A program made the translations under genes and the position numbers. DNA of 64,000 bases from Clostridium septicum (GTDB lineage Bacteria > Bacillota > Clostridia > Clostridiales > Clostridiaceae), in assembly GCF_003606265.1 (NCBI RefSeq), contig NZ_CP023671.1, positions 1,860,001-1,924,000 of the forward strand, read 5' to 3'. Shown here one piece after another: positions 43,897 to 53,293 of the stretch. Below the pieces are notes generated by a model. It saw nothing but the letters and a program-made list of their open reading frames with translations, had not been told where the DNA came from and made no database searches. Within the stretch, counting starts at the first letter, position 1. Every line of letters starts with the position of its first letter.

Positions 43897-44691
43897 ATGG
43901 AGGCTATTAGTGTAAAGAACTTATCAGTAGCATATGAAAATAATACTATAATTGAAGATATGGATTTATCAATACAAAAGGGTAAAATAAATATAATAAT
44001 TGGAGCTAATGGATGCGGAAAATCAACTTTGCTTAAAACTATAGCAAGAATTAATAAACCTAAAAGTGGGGATATTTTTGTAAATAACAAAAATCTAAAA
44101 AAGATAAAAGAAAAGTATATAGCAAAAGAAATTGCTTTTCTTCCACAAGGACCGGTTTGTCCTAGTGGACTTACAGTAAGAGAACTTGTGGCTTATGGAA
44201 GATTTCCACATCAAAAAATTATAGGTGGACTTAATAATCATGACAAAGAGATTATTGACTGGGCAATAGAGGAAACTGGCCTTAATGAATTTGCAAATAG
44301 AGAGGTTGAAAATTTATCTGGTGGGCAAAGACAAAGGGCATGGATTGCCATGACATTAGCTCAGGAAACAGATATTATAATGCTTGATGAGCCTACAACT
44401 TATTTAGATATGTCATATCAACTTGAGGTATTAGAAGTTCTTCAGAAGCTTAATAAAGAAAAAAATATTACAGTAGTTATAGTTCTTCATGAACTTAACA
44501 ATGCTTGTAGATTTGCAGATAATATAATAGGACTAAAAAAAGGAAAGATTATTTGTGAAGGAAAGCCAATAGATGTAATTAATAAAGAAACTTTAAGGAA
44601 GATATATGGAATAGAAGCTAATATTAAGACAAGTGAAAATGGAGAGTATCCGGTATGCACTGAATATGAACTTTTCAGGGAGGATACATGA
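43897..44691 (+). CDS. Iron-siderophore ABC transporter ATP-binding protein (FepC-like)
   Basis: It has 264 residues. Walker A GANGCGKSTLLKTIAR, Q-loop FLPQGP, signature NLSGGQRQRAWIAMTLAQ, Walker B IIMLDEPTTYLD and switch histidine VVIVLHELNNACRFAD are all present. It powers ferric siderophore import through the two FecCD permeases. It starts 2 bases after the second permease stop (AAAGGAG upstream) and overlaps the next gene by 4 bases. Confidence 0.95.
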   Translation: MEAISVKNLSVAYENNTIIEDMDLSIQKGKINIIIGANGCGKSTLLKTIARINKPKSGDIFVNNKNLKKIKEKYIAKEIAFLPQGPVCPSGLTVRELVAYGRFPHQKIIGGLNNHDKEIIDWAIEETGLNEFANREVENLSGGQRQRAWIAMTLAQETDIIMLDEPTTYLDMSYQLEVLEVLQKLNKEKNITVVIVLHELNNACRFADNIIGLKKGKIICEGKPIDVINKETLRKIYGIEANIKTSENGEYPVCTEYELFREDT

Positions 44692-45950
44692 TAAATAAAA
44701 ACTTTATAATAATAGTAATAGGACAGATAATCTCACTTTTTGGAAATGCAATTCAAAGATTTAGCATGTCTTTATATTTATTAGAATTTACAGGAAGTAC
44801 AGCAGCCTTTGCTAATATATTAGCAATATCAACTATACCTTATATTATATTTGCACCAATTGCAGGTAGAATTGTAGATAATGTGAATAGAAAGAAAATA
44901 ATGGTTTACTTAGATTTATTTTGTACTATATTAATTGGAGCATATGCATTTATATTACTAAATGGAAGTGATAATGAGTTAATAGTTGCTGTAGTTATGT
45001 TTATATTATCAATATGTTCTACTTTATATGGACCTGCAGTAACATCTTCAATTCCGCAAATAGTAAATGAAGACAAACTTACTACAGCAAATGGAATAAT
45101 AAATCAAGTAGGATCTGTTGTAAATTTTGTAGGACCAATACTTGCTGGAGTTCTTTATGGTTTATTAGGAATTAAGTTAATAGTAATTATAAATGCAATA
45201 AGTTTCTTAGTATCGGCAATTATGGAATTATTCTTGGATATTCCAGATGTAAGAAAAAAAGAGGAGATATGTTGTAATAATAAGGAAAATTTATTATCAG
45301 TGGATTTTTTAAGAAAATCATTTGTAGATATGAAAAATAGTTTTGGTTACTTAAAAAAGGAAAAGAAAGTTGTATTAGGAATTATAGTTTCCTATGCTCT
45401 TTGTAATATTTTTTTAGTGCCAATATTATCAATAGTTGCACCATACTTTATAAATATATTACTTGGATTACCTTCACAGATTTATGGAATAGTAGAAGGC
45501 ATATGCGTTATTGGGATGATATTAGGTGGTATTTTAATAAGTATAAAACCAAATATGTTCTCTATGAAGAAAATCCATTATACATATTTTCCTATGATAT
45601 TAGGGGTTATGTTAATGTCTATATTAGGATTTATAAATATAAATAGTTATGCTTTAGCAGGAATATTTGCTATTAGCGGTATGGCTATAATGCTATCTTT
45701 AGCATTATCAAATATATTAACTTTGACATTTATACAAAAAGAAGTACCAGCAGATATGTTAGGACGTGTATCAGCTTTTTCAACAGCAGTAGCAACAATA
45801 AGTGTTGCACCAGGACAATTATTATTTGGACAAGTAATAGATAGTGGAATACCGATAGGGTTAATTTTAGGTATAACAACTATAATAAATATTGGGCTTA
45901 TATTGTTTGTTAAATGGAATGTAAGAGAATTAGATATAATAGAGAAGTAA
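44688..45950 (+). CDS. MFS transporter, EntS-like
   Basis: It has 420 residues with about 12 spans in two halves. The MFS loop 2-3 motif appears as GRIVDNVNRKKIMVYLD, and the pattern YGPAVTSSIPQIVNEDKLTTANGIINQVGSV belongs to the MFS_3/EntS-type drug and siderophore exporters. It overlaps the ATPase gene by 4 bases (ATGA), so it belongs to the siderophore operon. It may export a siderophore or release iron-free carrier; no siderophore synthesis genes are in the window, so import of xenosiderophores is also possible. GGGAGG lies before the ATG. Confidence 0.85.
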   Translation: MINKNFIIIVIGQIISLFGNAIQRFSMSLYLLEFTGSTAAFANILAISTIPYIIFAPIAGRIVDNVNRKKIMVYLDLFCTILIGAYAFILLNGSDNELIVAVVMFILSICSTLYGPAVTSSIPQIVNEDKLTTANGIINQVGSVVNFVGPILAGVLYGLLGIKLIVIINAISFLVSAIMELFLDIPDVRKKEEICCNNKENLLSVDFLRKSFVDMKNSFGYLKKEKKVVLGIIVSYALCNIFLVPILSIVAPYFINILLGLPSQIYGIVEGICVIGMILGGILISIKPNMFSMKKIHYTYFPMILGVMLMSILGFININSYALAGIFAISGMAIMLSLALSNILTLTFIQKEVPADMLGRVSAFSTAVATISVAPGQLLFGQVIDSGIPIGLILGITTIINIGLILFVKWNVRELDIIEK

Positions 45951-46006
45951 CTTTTAATTATATATTTTTAGTATGAATAAGGGATTTTTATATGAAGATA
46001 AAATGA

Positions 46007-46054
46007 AAAAGTATAAGAAGTAGGTGTTGATAAATTACTTCCTATACTTTTTTT
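46007..46054 (+). terminator. Intrinsic terminator of the siderophore operon
   Basis: AAAGTATA-GAAGTA pairs with TACTTC-TATACTTT with one bulge on each side; T7 follows. Confidence 0.8.
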
Positions 46055-46352
46055 GTATTTAGGAAGCCTTATATCATACGTGGAATTTAAAAAGGTTTAT
46101 ATCTATGGTGAATAACACAAATTTCCTTCTGATTATAATAAGTAAATAAAATTTATTGCTAATAAATAATTTATATTTAGAGTTAATGAACTATATTATA
46201 ATAAAATGTAGATTTTGTTAGATTTAGGCAAGTATAAATATCACAAATACGGATGATTTTATATTTATGTATATAATGTTTAAATAAATAATACAAATAA
46301 CAAGAATATTAAATGAAAAAATTTAGTTTAATTATAAATAATAAAATAAAAA

Positions 46353-46381
46353 TTGACAAATTTTTATTTTTTAAATATGAT
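46353..46381 (+). promoter_or_regulatory. Consensus sigma-A promoter of the ABC cassette
   Basis: TTGACA (46353-46358), 17-base spacer, TATGAT (46376-46381). It gives a leader of ~200 bases before 46591. The rest of the 640-base gap 45951-46590 is AT-rich and shows no gene or known RNA. Confidence 0.75.
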
Positions 46382-46532
46382 ATTTATGTACTCCTTAGCT
46401 AACTTTCATAGTTGAAGAGATATCATATTATTGTAATTCTTAGTCTGTAAATTCTAATGATAAAGTTAAAATTAATTATATACTTTGTTTACAAGATGAT
46501 AGATATAATAAATTACTATAGTACAAAAATAT

Positions 46533-46570
46533 TTTTAATAATTTATTTTTGTAAAAATAAATTATTAAAA
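46533..46570. repeat. AT-only 38-base inverted repeat in the leader of the ABC cassette
   Basis: TTTTAATAATTTATTTTT and its complement (18 bp each, all A/T) are separated by only GT. It ends 11 bases before the ribosome-binding site AAGGAG of the first gene. It could be an operator or an RNA stem near the start codon. Confidence 0.7.
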
Positions 46571-46590
46571 GTTTATAAAAAGGAGAAAGA

Positions 46591-47415
46591 ATGATATTAA
46601 ATGAACTTAAAAGAGTAATTACAAGTAAAAAATTTATTATAGTTATTTTTATAGGATTATTAATTGCTTCTATTAGTGTATATATTGATATTAAACAATA
46701 CATATTTTTCAATTATGATGCTCCTGATATCCAAACACCAGAACTCCAAGAAAAGGCTAAAATTATGGTAGAGAACGGTCTAAATAAATATTCAGTATTT
46801 TTTAGTTCATTCTTAATGTCTATTGTTACAATGCCTATTCTCTCAGTATTACCTTTTGGATTGTCATATATAGAAGATAAGGAATATGGCATTATTAAAC
46901 AAATAGATATGAGAATAAACCATAGGAAATATATATTATCAAAATTACTTGTTAATGGAATTGCTGGTGGATTAGCAATAATAATTCCAACTATAATATT
47001 AAGTATATTAATTTTTACTTTTTTAAAAGGTAATATAACTAGCTTTTATGGATATGGTAAAATTGGAGGACCATTTGCAAAATTATTAACTGAAAATTTT
47101 GGTATTTATATAATGATGCATATGTTTATAAATTTTATTTTAGGTTTTGCTTATGCTAATATTGGATTAGCAATTTCTGCATTTATCAAAAATAAGATAG
47201 CAATAATACTTTCACCATTTCTATTTTGGATATTAGGAAGTATGTTCTGTTCCATTTTAAATATATATAACTATTCACCATCATCCATTAGTCAATTTTA
47301 TAGAAGTGCAGATATGACTGTAAGTAATATTTTTGTAGAAATAATAGTTATAATTGTTTTATTTTCAACACTATTTATTTCTAAAACAAAAAAGGGTGAC
47401 ATATATGAGAAATAA
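46591..47415 (+). CDS. ABC-2-type membrane subunit, function unknown (cassette gene 1)
   Basis: It has 274 residues. An N-terminal span (about 13-32) is followed by an outer loop (about 33-72) and five further spans, which is the layout of ABC-2 permeases that follow an initial EL-x-RxxxxKKF segment. The LGFAYANIGLAISAFIKNKIAIILSPFLFWI region is typical. AAAAAGGAG precedes the ATG. Its end overlaps the next gene by 11 bases. It may form a channel with the two later membrane proteins and the ATPase at 49102; the substrate is unknown. Confidence 0.72.
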   Translation: MILNELKRVITSKKFIIVIFIGLLIASISVYIDIKQYIFFNYDAPDIQTPELQEKAKIMVENGLNKYSVFFSSFLMSIVTMPILSVLPFGLSYIEDKEYGIIKQIDMRINHRKYILSKLLVNGIAGGLAIIIPTIILSILIFTFLKGNITSFYGYGKIGGPFAKLLTENFGIYIMMHMFINFILGFAYANIGLAISAFIKNKIAIILSPFLFWILGSMFCSILNIYNYSPSSISQFYRSADMTVSNIFVEIIVIIVLFSTLFISKTKKGDIYEK

Positions 47416-48274
47416 GAATAATAGAGATAAAATTATAGAGTTGGTAAAGTTAAACTTAGATATTTGTAATATATCAAAAAAAATAATATTAAGTATATTA
47501 ATATTTTCTGTAGTAATTTATATTATTACTAACCGATTAGCAGAAGTAAGTTATAGCTATAATTTAGATTTAAATATATGGGATGGAATTTTTAGAACTA
47601 CAACTTATAGCAGTTTAATTTTAGGTTTCTACTTTCCTTATATTATAATTTTAACAACTTTTTTTAATACTAAAAGTGATTATATAAAATTTATAATGTT
47701 AAGAACTAAAGAAAAAAGAATATGGATTGTATCTAAGATTTTAACTAATATTGTGTTTAGTTTTTTGTTTACAATTTCTTTTTTTATTATTGTATTTAGT
47801 ATTAACTTCCTAATGTTTAAATTTGAAAATAAATGGAGTGAAATTATATTAAATAAGAATAGCATTAAGCTTGCTGGTTTGTTATATCCAAATTTCTTTG
47901 TTTATAGTTTTAAGCCGCTCGAAGGGTTTTTAATATCTTTTTTACAAATCTTTATATCTTCCTCAATTGTTTTAAATTTAAGAGATCTATTAATAAATTA
48001 TATAAAATCAAAAAATGTTTCATACTCAATAATGAGTATGTATTTAATTATGAATATTATTATTGAGTCATATGGTTTAAATGAAGGTATATTTAAAATA
48101 AATGAATATATAGGATTGGGTACAATATCTATTATATTTAAGCATAAGTTTAAAAATTATAATGGATTTACTACTTCTTTAAGTACTTCAATTATAATTA
48201 GTTTAATACTTTTATTTGTAATATTATTTTTAAATCTATTCTTTAGTAGAAAGGCATTAATGGAAAATGATTAA
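47405..48274 (+). CDS. Membrane protein of the ABC cassette (gene 2)
   Basis: It encodes 289 residues from the ATG at 47405 (AAAAGGGTG upstream); the frame is open to an earlier ATG at 47354 that lies deep in gene 1. There are six hydrophobic spans and an interior basic segment (SDYIKFIMLRTKEKRIWIVSKIL). No clear family is recognised, but the pattern resembles permease subunits of bacteriocin-export or immunity ABC systems. It overlaps gene 3 by 8 bases. Asn/Ile/Lys content is very high even for this genome. Confidence 0.68.
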   Translation: MRNKNNRDKIIELVKLNLDICNISKKIILSILIFSVVIYIITNRLAEVSYSYNLDLNIWDGIFRTTTYSSLILGFYFPYIIILTTFFNTKSDYIKFIMLRTKEKRIWIVSKILTNIVFSFLFTISFFIIVFSINFLMFKFENKWSEIILNKNSIKLAGLLYPNFFVYSFKPLEGFLISFLQIFISSSIVLNLRDLLINYIKSKNVSYSIMSMYLIMNIIIESYGLNEGIFKINEYIGLGTISIIFKHKFKNYNGFTTSLSTSIIISLILLFVILFLNLFFSRKALMEND

Positions 48275-49079
48275 AAGAATAGTAAGTATAAATTTCAAGG
48301 TAAATAATGAAGCACTGCGAATTTTAATTTTATTTGTTGTAGGTATATTAATAACAAATCTACATTATGGATTAATGGGAATAGATAATAATACTTTATT
48401 AATGGGAGATGTTATTATAGAAACTTATGGTGGATTAGTAACAGAGTATAGTATATATAACATTTTTTATTTTATATTATGGATTACTCCATATATAATA
48501 GTATTAAATTTGCTTAATTTATCTACAATAGATAGATTTAGAGAAAGTACAACTTTGGTACTACCAAGAGTTAAAAAGAAGTCAAAGTGGTTTATAGCTT
48601 TTAATTTAACGATAATAATAAGAATAAGTATATATTTTTTTACATTATTTTTATCTTCGCTAGTTGTAGTTTTGATAAAAAGTGGATATGTAGCATTTCA
48701 AAATTCACCAGTACACATAAATAGCGTAATAAATATAAATCAATATGGTATTTCATTATATATTATTTTATTAAATATTTTGACAGTAGTAGCTATACAA
48801 CTTTTTTTAAATAATTTATATTCTATTTTTTCAAGATCAAATGAAGCAAGTGTTATAGGAATACTGTTTTATATAGCACCAATATTTTACCCTAAAAAGA
48901 CTGAATTTTGCAAAATGTTTTTGGTTAATAATGGAATGCTAAAAAGATATGAAATGTTTGAGAATGGATTTAATGGATTGAATTTTAAGAGTTCTTTGAT
49001 ATTTATTATTGCTTTTATAATAATAAATTTTTTAATAGGACTATTTATAATCAAAAAACAGGATATTGTAGATATTTAA
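48267..49079 (+). CDS. Membrane protein of the ABC cassette (gene 3)
   Basis: It has 270 residues and six hydrophobic spans, with a long outer loop after the first (about 35-65: GLMGIDNNTLLMGDVIIETYGGLVTEYSIYN) and a cytosolic FRESTTLVLPRVKKKSKWF segment. No named family is recognised. It starts within gene 2 without a strong ribosome-binding site, suggesting coupled translation. It ends 22 bases before the ATPase gene. The three membrane proteins are not obvious copies of one another. Confidence 0.68.
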   Translation: MIKRIVSINFKVNNEALRILILFVVGILITNLHYGLMGIDNNTLLMGDVIIETYGGLVTEYSIYNIFYFILWITPYIIVLNLLNLSTIDRFRESTTLVLPRVKKKSKWFIAFNLTIIIRISIYFFTLFLSSLVVVLIKSGYVAFQNSPVHINSVININQYGISLYIILLNILTVVAIQLFLNNLYSIFSRSNEASVIGILFYIAPIFYPKKTEFCKMFLVNNGMLKRYEMFENGFNGLNFKSSLIFIIAFIIINFLIGLFIIKKQDIVDI

Positions 49080-49101
49080 TTATTAGTAGGAGGATAATTT
49101 T

Positions 49102-49755
49102 TTGAATGATAATGTAATAGAAATAGTTAATTATACAAAAATATTTAAAGGAACAACGGTTTTAAAAAATATAAATTTAAATATTATAAGAGGAAAATGC
49201 TATGGGATTGTGGGAAGAAATGGCTCAGGAAAAACCTTAATTTTTAAATCCATATGTGGATTTATTAGACCGACATCCGGATATGTAATGGTGAATGGTT
49301 TAAAAATAGGGTTTGATGTAGATTTTCCTGATGATGTTGGAGCGTTAATTGAGCAACCAGGATTTTTACCAAATTATAATGCGTTTGATAATTTAAAGTT
49401 TTTAGCAAATATTAGAAATAAAATTGGTAATAAAGAAATTGAAAAGGTATTAAAATTTGTAGAGTTATATCCAATTGATAATAAGTTAGTAAAAGAATAT
49501 TCTTTAGGTATGAAGCAACGATTAGGTATAGCACAAGCTATAATGGAGGATCCTGAAATATTAATATTAGATGAACCTTTTAATGGATTAGATAAAGAGG
49601 GAGTTAAAAACCTAAAAGAAAAGTTAATAGAACTTAAAGAAAAGGGAAAAACAATACTGATGACAAGTCATATATATCAGGATATAGAGGAACTAAGTGA
49701 CTATATTTATGAAGTAGATAATGGAGTTTTAATTAAACTTAAAGGTGATAATTAG
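49102..49755 (+). CDS. ABC transporter ATP-binding protein (cassette gene 4)
   Basis: It has 217 residues. Walker A GIVGRNGSGKTLIFKSICG, Q-loop ALIEQPGFLP, signature EYSLGMKQRLGIAQAIM, Walker B ILILDEPFNGLD and switch histidine MTSHIYQDIEEL are intact. The signature LGMKQRLGIA is the type seen in BcrA/NatA/LanF-like ABC-2 exporters, which often give resistance to or export peptides. The start is TTG with AGGAGG 8 bases upstream. It completes a four-gene transporter with no adjacent regulator or peptide gene found. Confidence 0.88.
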   Translation: MNDNVIEIVNYTKIFKGTTVLKNINLNIIRGKCYGIVGRNGSGKTLIFKSICGFIRPTSGYVMVNGLKIGFDVDFPDDVGALIEQPGFLPNYNAFDNLKFLANIRNKIGNKEIEKVLKFVELYPIDNKLVKEYSLGMKQRLGIAQAIMEDPEILILDEPFNGLDKEGVKNLKEKLIELKEKGKTILMTSHIYQDIEELSDYIYEVDNGVLIKLKGDN

Positions 49756-49877
49756 TAGAAAAAATTTATGAATATTATAAAGGATCATAAATATAAAATA
49801 ATGTTTATTTTATATTTATGGACAGGCATTAAAATAGTAAGTTAGTTACTTTAATATAATTTAGTAAAATAGCAATG

Positions 49878-49919
49878 AACAAACCATAGTAAACATACTG
49901 CTTACTATGGTTTGTTTAA
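49878..49919. terminator. Bidirectional terminator between the ABC cassette and asnS
   Basis: AACAAACCATAGTAA/TTACTATGGTTTGTT is a 15-bp perfect stem with a 9-nt loop. It is next to the asnS stop and ~120 bases after the ATPase stop. Confidence 0.85.
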
Positions 49920-51314
49920 TTAGAATTCAGATTGTCCTGTAGTTCTTGGGAATGGTATTACGTCTCTGATATTTGACATACCAGTAACATACATTATAAG
50001 TCTTTCAAATCCTAGTCCGAATCCAGCATGTTTAGTTTCACCGAATTTTCTAAGATCTAAATACCACCAATAGTCTTCTTCTTTAAGACCTAGTTCAGCC
50101 ATTCTCTTAGTTAAAATATCGATTCTTTCTTCTCTTTGGCTACCACCGATTATTTCACCTATTCCAGGAACTAATAAGTCCATAGCTGCAACAGTTTTTT
50201 GATCATCATTTAATCTCATATAAAATGCTTTAATATCTTTTGGATAATCAGTAACGAACAATGGTTTCTTAAAGTGTTCTTCAGTAAGATATCTTTCATG
50301 TTCAGTTTGTAAATCGATACCCCACTCTACTGGATAATCAAATTTCTTATTAGATTTCTTTAAAATTTCTATAGCTTCAGTATAAGTAACTTTTCCAAAA
50401 TCTGATGAAACTACGTGATTCAATCTATCGATAACACCTTTATCAACGAATTGATTAAAGAATGCCATTTCTTCTGGACATTCAGTCATTACATATTCAA
50501 TAACATATTTTAACATATCTTCTGCTAATTCCATATCATCTTTTAAATCAGCAAATGAAATTTCAGGTTCTATCATCCAGAATTCAGCCGCATGTCTAGC
50601 TGTATTTGAATTTTCAGCTCTGAATGTAGGTCCAAAAGTATAAACATTTCTAAATGCTAAAGCATAACATTCAGCGTTTAATTGTCCTGATACTGTAAGA
50701 TTTGATTCTTTACCGAAGAAATCTTGACTGAAATCTATAGCTCCATCTTCGGTTTTTGGAGTATTATTTAAATCTAGAGTTGTTACTCTAAACATTTCTC
50801 CAGCACCTTCACAGTCACTTCCAGTTAAAATTGGAGTATGAGTATATACAAATCCTCTTTCTTGGAAGAATTTGTGTATAGCATAAGCAGCTACTGAACG
50901 AACTCTAAATACTGCTGAGAATGCATTACTTCTTGGTCTTAAATGAGCTATAGTTCTTAAATATTCAAAAGTATGTCTTTTCTTTTGAAGAGGATAGTCT
51001 GATTGAGACATGCCTTCAATAACTATTTCTTTTGCTTGAATTTCAAATGGTTGTTTAGCTTCTGGAGTAGCAACTAAAGTACCTACAACAGATATTGATG
51101 AGCTTATAGGTAATTTAGAAACTTCCTTAAAGTTTTCTAGTTTGTTATCAAAAACAATTTGAACATTTTTAAAGAAAGTACCATCATTAACTTCTATAAA
51201 TCCAAATGCATTTGATGCTCTTAATGTTCTTATCCATCCAGAAATTTTAACTTCTTTTGATAAGTATTCACTTTCATTTCTATAAAGTGATTTAATTAAA
51301 ACTACTTTATCCAT
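49920..51314 (-). CDS. asnS: Asparaginyl-tRNA synthetase
   Basis: It has 464 residues. An N-terminal OB-fold anticodon-binding domain (about 15-110, [25 protein letters not shown]) is followed by a class II catalytic domain: motif 1 around [17 protein letters not shown], motif 2 [25 protein letters not shown] and motif 3 [27 protein letters not shown]. It charges tRNA-Asn in the cytoplasm. AGGAGGC precedes the ATG. It is regulated by the T-box at 51350-51615 with an AAC specifier. Confidence 0.97.
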   Translation of the reverse strand: MDKVVLIKSLYRNESEYLSKEVKISGWIRTLRASNAFGFIEVNDGTFFKNVQIVFDNKLENFKEVSKLPISSSISVVGTLVATPEAKQPFEIQAKEIVIEGMSQSDYPLQKKRHTFEYLRTIAHLRPRSNAFSAVFRVRSVAAYAIHKFFQERGFVYTHTPILTGSDCEGAGEMFRVTTLDLNNTPKTEDGAIDFSQDFFGKESNLTVSGQLNAECYALAFRNVYTFGPTFRAENSNTARHAAEFWMIEPEISFADLKDDMELAEDMLKYVIEYVMTECPEEMAFFNQFVDKGVIDRLNHVVSSDFGKVTYTEAIEILKKSNKKFDYPVEWGIDLQTEHERYLTEEHFKKPLFVTDYPKDIKAFYMRLNDDQKTVAAMDLLVPGIGEIIGGSQREERIDILTKRMAELGLKEEDYWWYLDLRKFGETKHAGFGLGFERLIMYVTGMSNIRDVIPFPRTTGQSEF

Positions 51315-51349
51315 AAATTAAGCCTCCTATATATAATATATCTTAAAAA

Positions 51350-51615
51350 TAAAAAAACCCTTCATCCCTATAAAGGGACGAAAGGATACTTTCGCGGTAC
51401 CACCCAAATTGTCATAAACATATGACCACTTAACTGACACAAATAATGTCATTCAATTAATAACGGTTTGAATCCGTCTAAGCCTACTCTCATTTAAATT
51501 TAGATTTCAGTTAGAAACTCAGAGATGTTCTTCACTAAAGGTTTCGTATAAGGCTCACACCATCCCTTATTCGCTAAGACTACATCCAAAAGCTACTCTT
51601 CTCATCACAGTAATA
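51350..51615 (-). ncRNA. T-box leader of asnS (specifier AAC)
   Basis: On the minus strand Stem I starts with GATGAGAAGAGTAGC. The specifier loop reads GAAG-AAC-ATCTCTGAG (AAC at 51529-51527, an Asn codon). The T-box GGGTGGTACCGCG is at 51405-51393, and the terminator follows (51385-51352). It fills most of the interval 51315-51709; the remainder is AT-rich promoter DNA for both directions. Confidence 0.94.
51352..51385 (-). terminator. Conditional terminator of the asnS T-box
   Basis: On the minus strand CCTTTCGTCCC pairs with GGGATGAAGGG around TTTATA and is followed by T7. Confidence 0.88.
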
Positions 51616-51709
51616 ATTTATAATGTTTATTACGATTTTACACTAATTTACTAACATTTGCAACTTTTTATCATAATATATTTTTATAGTGTTTTATTTG
51701 GAGGAGTTT

Positions 51710-52399
51710 ATGACCAAAAAGGATTTTTTAGAAGAAAAATTTACAGAGTTAAATCAATTAAAAACTATTTTATTAACGTATCCAAAGGATTACAAGGATA
51801 GTATTATAGAAGTTATGGAGGGGGTTTGTAATAAGGTTACTAAATACTTAGATGATTGTAAGAACCATACATTTAGAGGGGAATCTTTAGTAAATAAAAA
51901 ATTTACATTACAGGAATTAGCTAATTACAATGGAAAAAATGGTATGCCTGCATATATATCCATTAATAGCAATGTTTATTTAGTTAAAAATAATAGAGTA
52001 TTTAATGAAAATATCTATGGATTAAGGGCTGGAAAAGATTTAACAGATTTTTTTAGTAATTCGAATATAGATATAAATGAGGTTTTAGGAGAATTAAAGT
52101 TAATTGGTGTAATAGTACCAGAAATGTCTAGAAGGTGTAGAGAAAATGTAATTATGGATATGCCAACAGAGTTTACTATTAATGAGCTTCAAAAGTATAA
52201 TGGTAGGAATGGAATGGCAGCTTTAGTTGCTATAAATGGAACTGTATATGATGTTGCAGACGTAAAGGCCTGGCAAAATGGTGTCCATTTTGGAGTTATG
52301 GCAGGAAAAGATGTTACAAAGGCATTTTTAAATTGTCACTCAGAAAACAAAGATAAAATATTATCTAATTTGAGAGTAGTCGGTACCTTAATAGATTAA
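51710..52399 (+). CDS. Tandem cytochrome b5-like heme/steroid-binding domain protein
   Basis: It encodes 229 residues from the ATG at 51710 (GGAGGAG upstream); an earlier in-frame ATG at 51689 has no site. A helical N-terminus (about 1-55) is followed by two related domains. Domain 1 (about 64-140, FTLQELANYNGKNGMPAYISINSNVYLV) has lost the heme histidines (its loops read NENIYGLRAGKDL and FFSNSNI). Domain 2 (about 152-229, FTINELQKYNGRNGMAALVAINGTVYDV) keeps both: H193 in NGVHFGVMAGKDVT and H210 in CHSENK. No membrane span is visible. It may bind heme in a redox or storage role; inference. Confidence 0.82.
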   Translation: MTKKDFLEEKFTELNQLKTILLTYPKDYKDSIIEVMEGVCNKVTKYLDDCKNHTFRGESLVNKKFTLQELANYNGKNGMPAYISINSNVYLVKNNRVFNENIYGLRAGKDLTDFFSNSNIDINEVLGELKLIGVIVPEMSRRCRENVIMDMPTEFTINELQKYNGRNGMAALVAINGTVYDVADVKAWQNGVHFGVMAGKDVTKAFLNCHSENKDKILSNLRVVGTLID

Positions 52400-52408
52400 T
52401 ATAATAAA

Positions 52409-52445
52409 ATTACCAATACACAATTAAATAGTGTATTGGTAATAA
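52409..52445. terminator. Bidirectional terminator between the cytochrome b5-like and phosphoesterase genes
   Basis: ATTACCAATACAC/GTGTATTGGTAAT is a 13-bp perfect stem with a 9-nt loop between convergent stops. Confidence 0.8.
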
Positions 52446-52446
52446 T

Positions 52447-53142
52447 TTATTCTTTACCAGATATATATGAGTTTATTAAATTACAAGGAAAAGATAATAG
52501 TTGGGTATCTTTCACTATTCTTTTATATTCATACTCTAATTCTCTGATTCTTGATTTAACTGTATTATTTTCTATATCTAAGATACAATAAGTAATATTG
52601 GGTCTTCCTATTTTAGGCTTTCCAACACTACCAACATTAATAAATAATTTATTATTAAACTCTTTAATGATTGGTATATGAGTATGGGCACATACTAACA
52701 CATCTTCTTTTAAATCTTCCATTATTTTTTGTGTATTTTCAGCATCTGCAAATAAATACTCATTTATCTTATTTGGACTTCCATGAACAAACTTAATTTT
52801 TAAATCATCTACTTTATATTCTAGAAATTCTGGTAATTGATTTAGATAAAATTTATTTGATTCTCTTACTTCTTGGCAATTCCAAGGTAGAGAGAAAGAA
52901 TTTATTTCTGTATCCCTTATATAACTAAAGGCACCATCTACAACTGATGCATCATAATTTCCTTTTATACAAGGTAGATTTCGTCTTCTGATTAATGCGA
53001 TAACCTCATTTGGATGTGGACCATACCCAACAAGATCCCCAAGGCAAACAATCATATCAACCTTTTGTTCATCAATATCTTCTAATGTTTTCATTAATGC
53101 GTAAATATTACCGTGAATATCTGAAATAGCAGCTATCCTCAT
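52447..53142 (-). CDS. Metallophosphoesterase, YfcE/MJ0936-like
   Basis: It encodes 231 residues from the ATG at 53142 (AGGAGGGG upstream); a longer frame to 53169 has no site. Calcineurin-like motifs: IAAISDIHGNIYALMKTL (DxH), IVCLGDLVGYGPHPNEV (GD), IKGNYDASV (GNxD, here GNYD), VHGSPN and CAHTHIPII (GHTH-like, here AHTH), with INVGSVGKP behind. It hydrolyses phosphodiesters with two metals; the natural substrate is unknown. It is monocistronic. Confidence 0.88.
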   Translation of the reverse strand: MRIAAISDIHGNIYALMKTLEDIDEQKVDMIVCLGDLVGYGPHPNEVIALIRRRNLPCIKGNYDASVVDGAFSYIRDTEINSFSLPWNCQEVRESNKFYLNQLPEFLEYKVDDLKIKFVHGSPNKINEYLFADAENTQKIMEDLKEDVLVCAHTHIPIIKEFNNKLFINVGSVGKPKIGRPNITYCILDIENNTVKSRIRELEYEYKRIVKDTQLLSFPCNLINSYISGKE

Positions 53143-53293
53143 TTTTTCCCCTCCTAAATAAACGTACATTATATTATACCACTTAGAAGTAATTAGAATA
53201 AGAAGTTTTAATTAAAAGTATAACATAGATATTATAGTATCTTTACAGTATACTATTAATAGAAGAGATAAAATATTTGAGGAGGAAGGAATA

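Noticed and set aside
46055..46590. Hidden gene or decayed element in the 536-base gap before the ABC cassette
   Set aside because: Stops are frequent on both strands and no similarity to neighbours or an IS was seen. Only a promoter and the AT palindrome can be supported.
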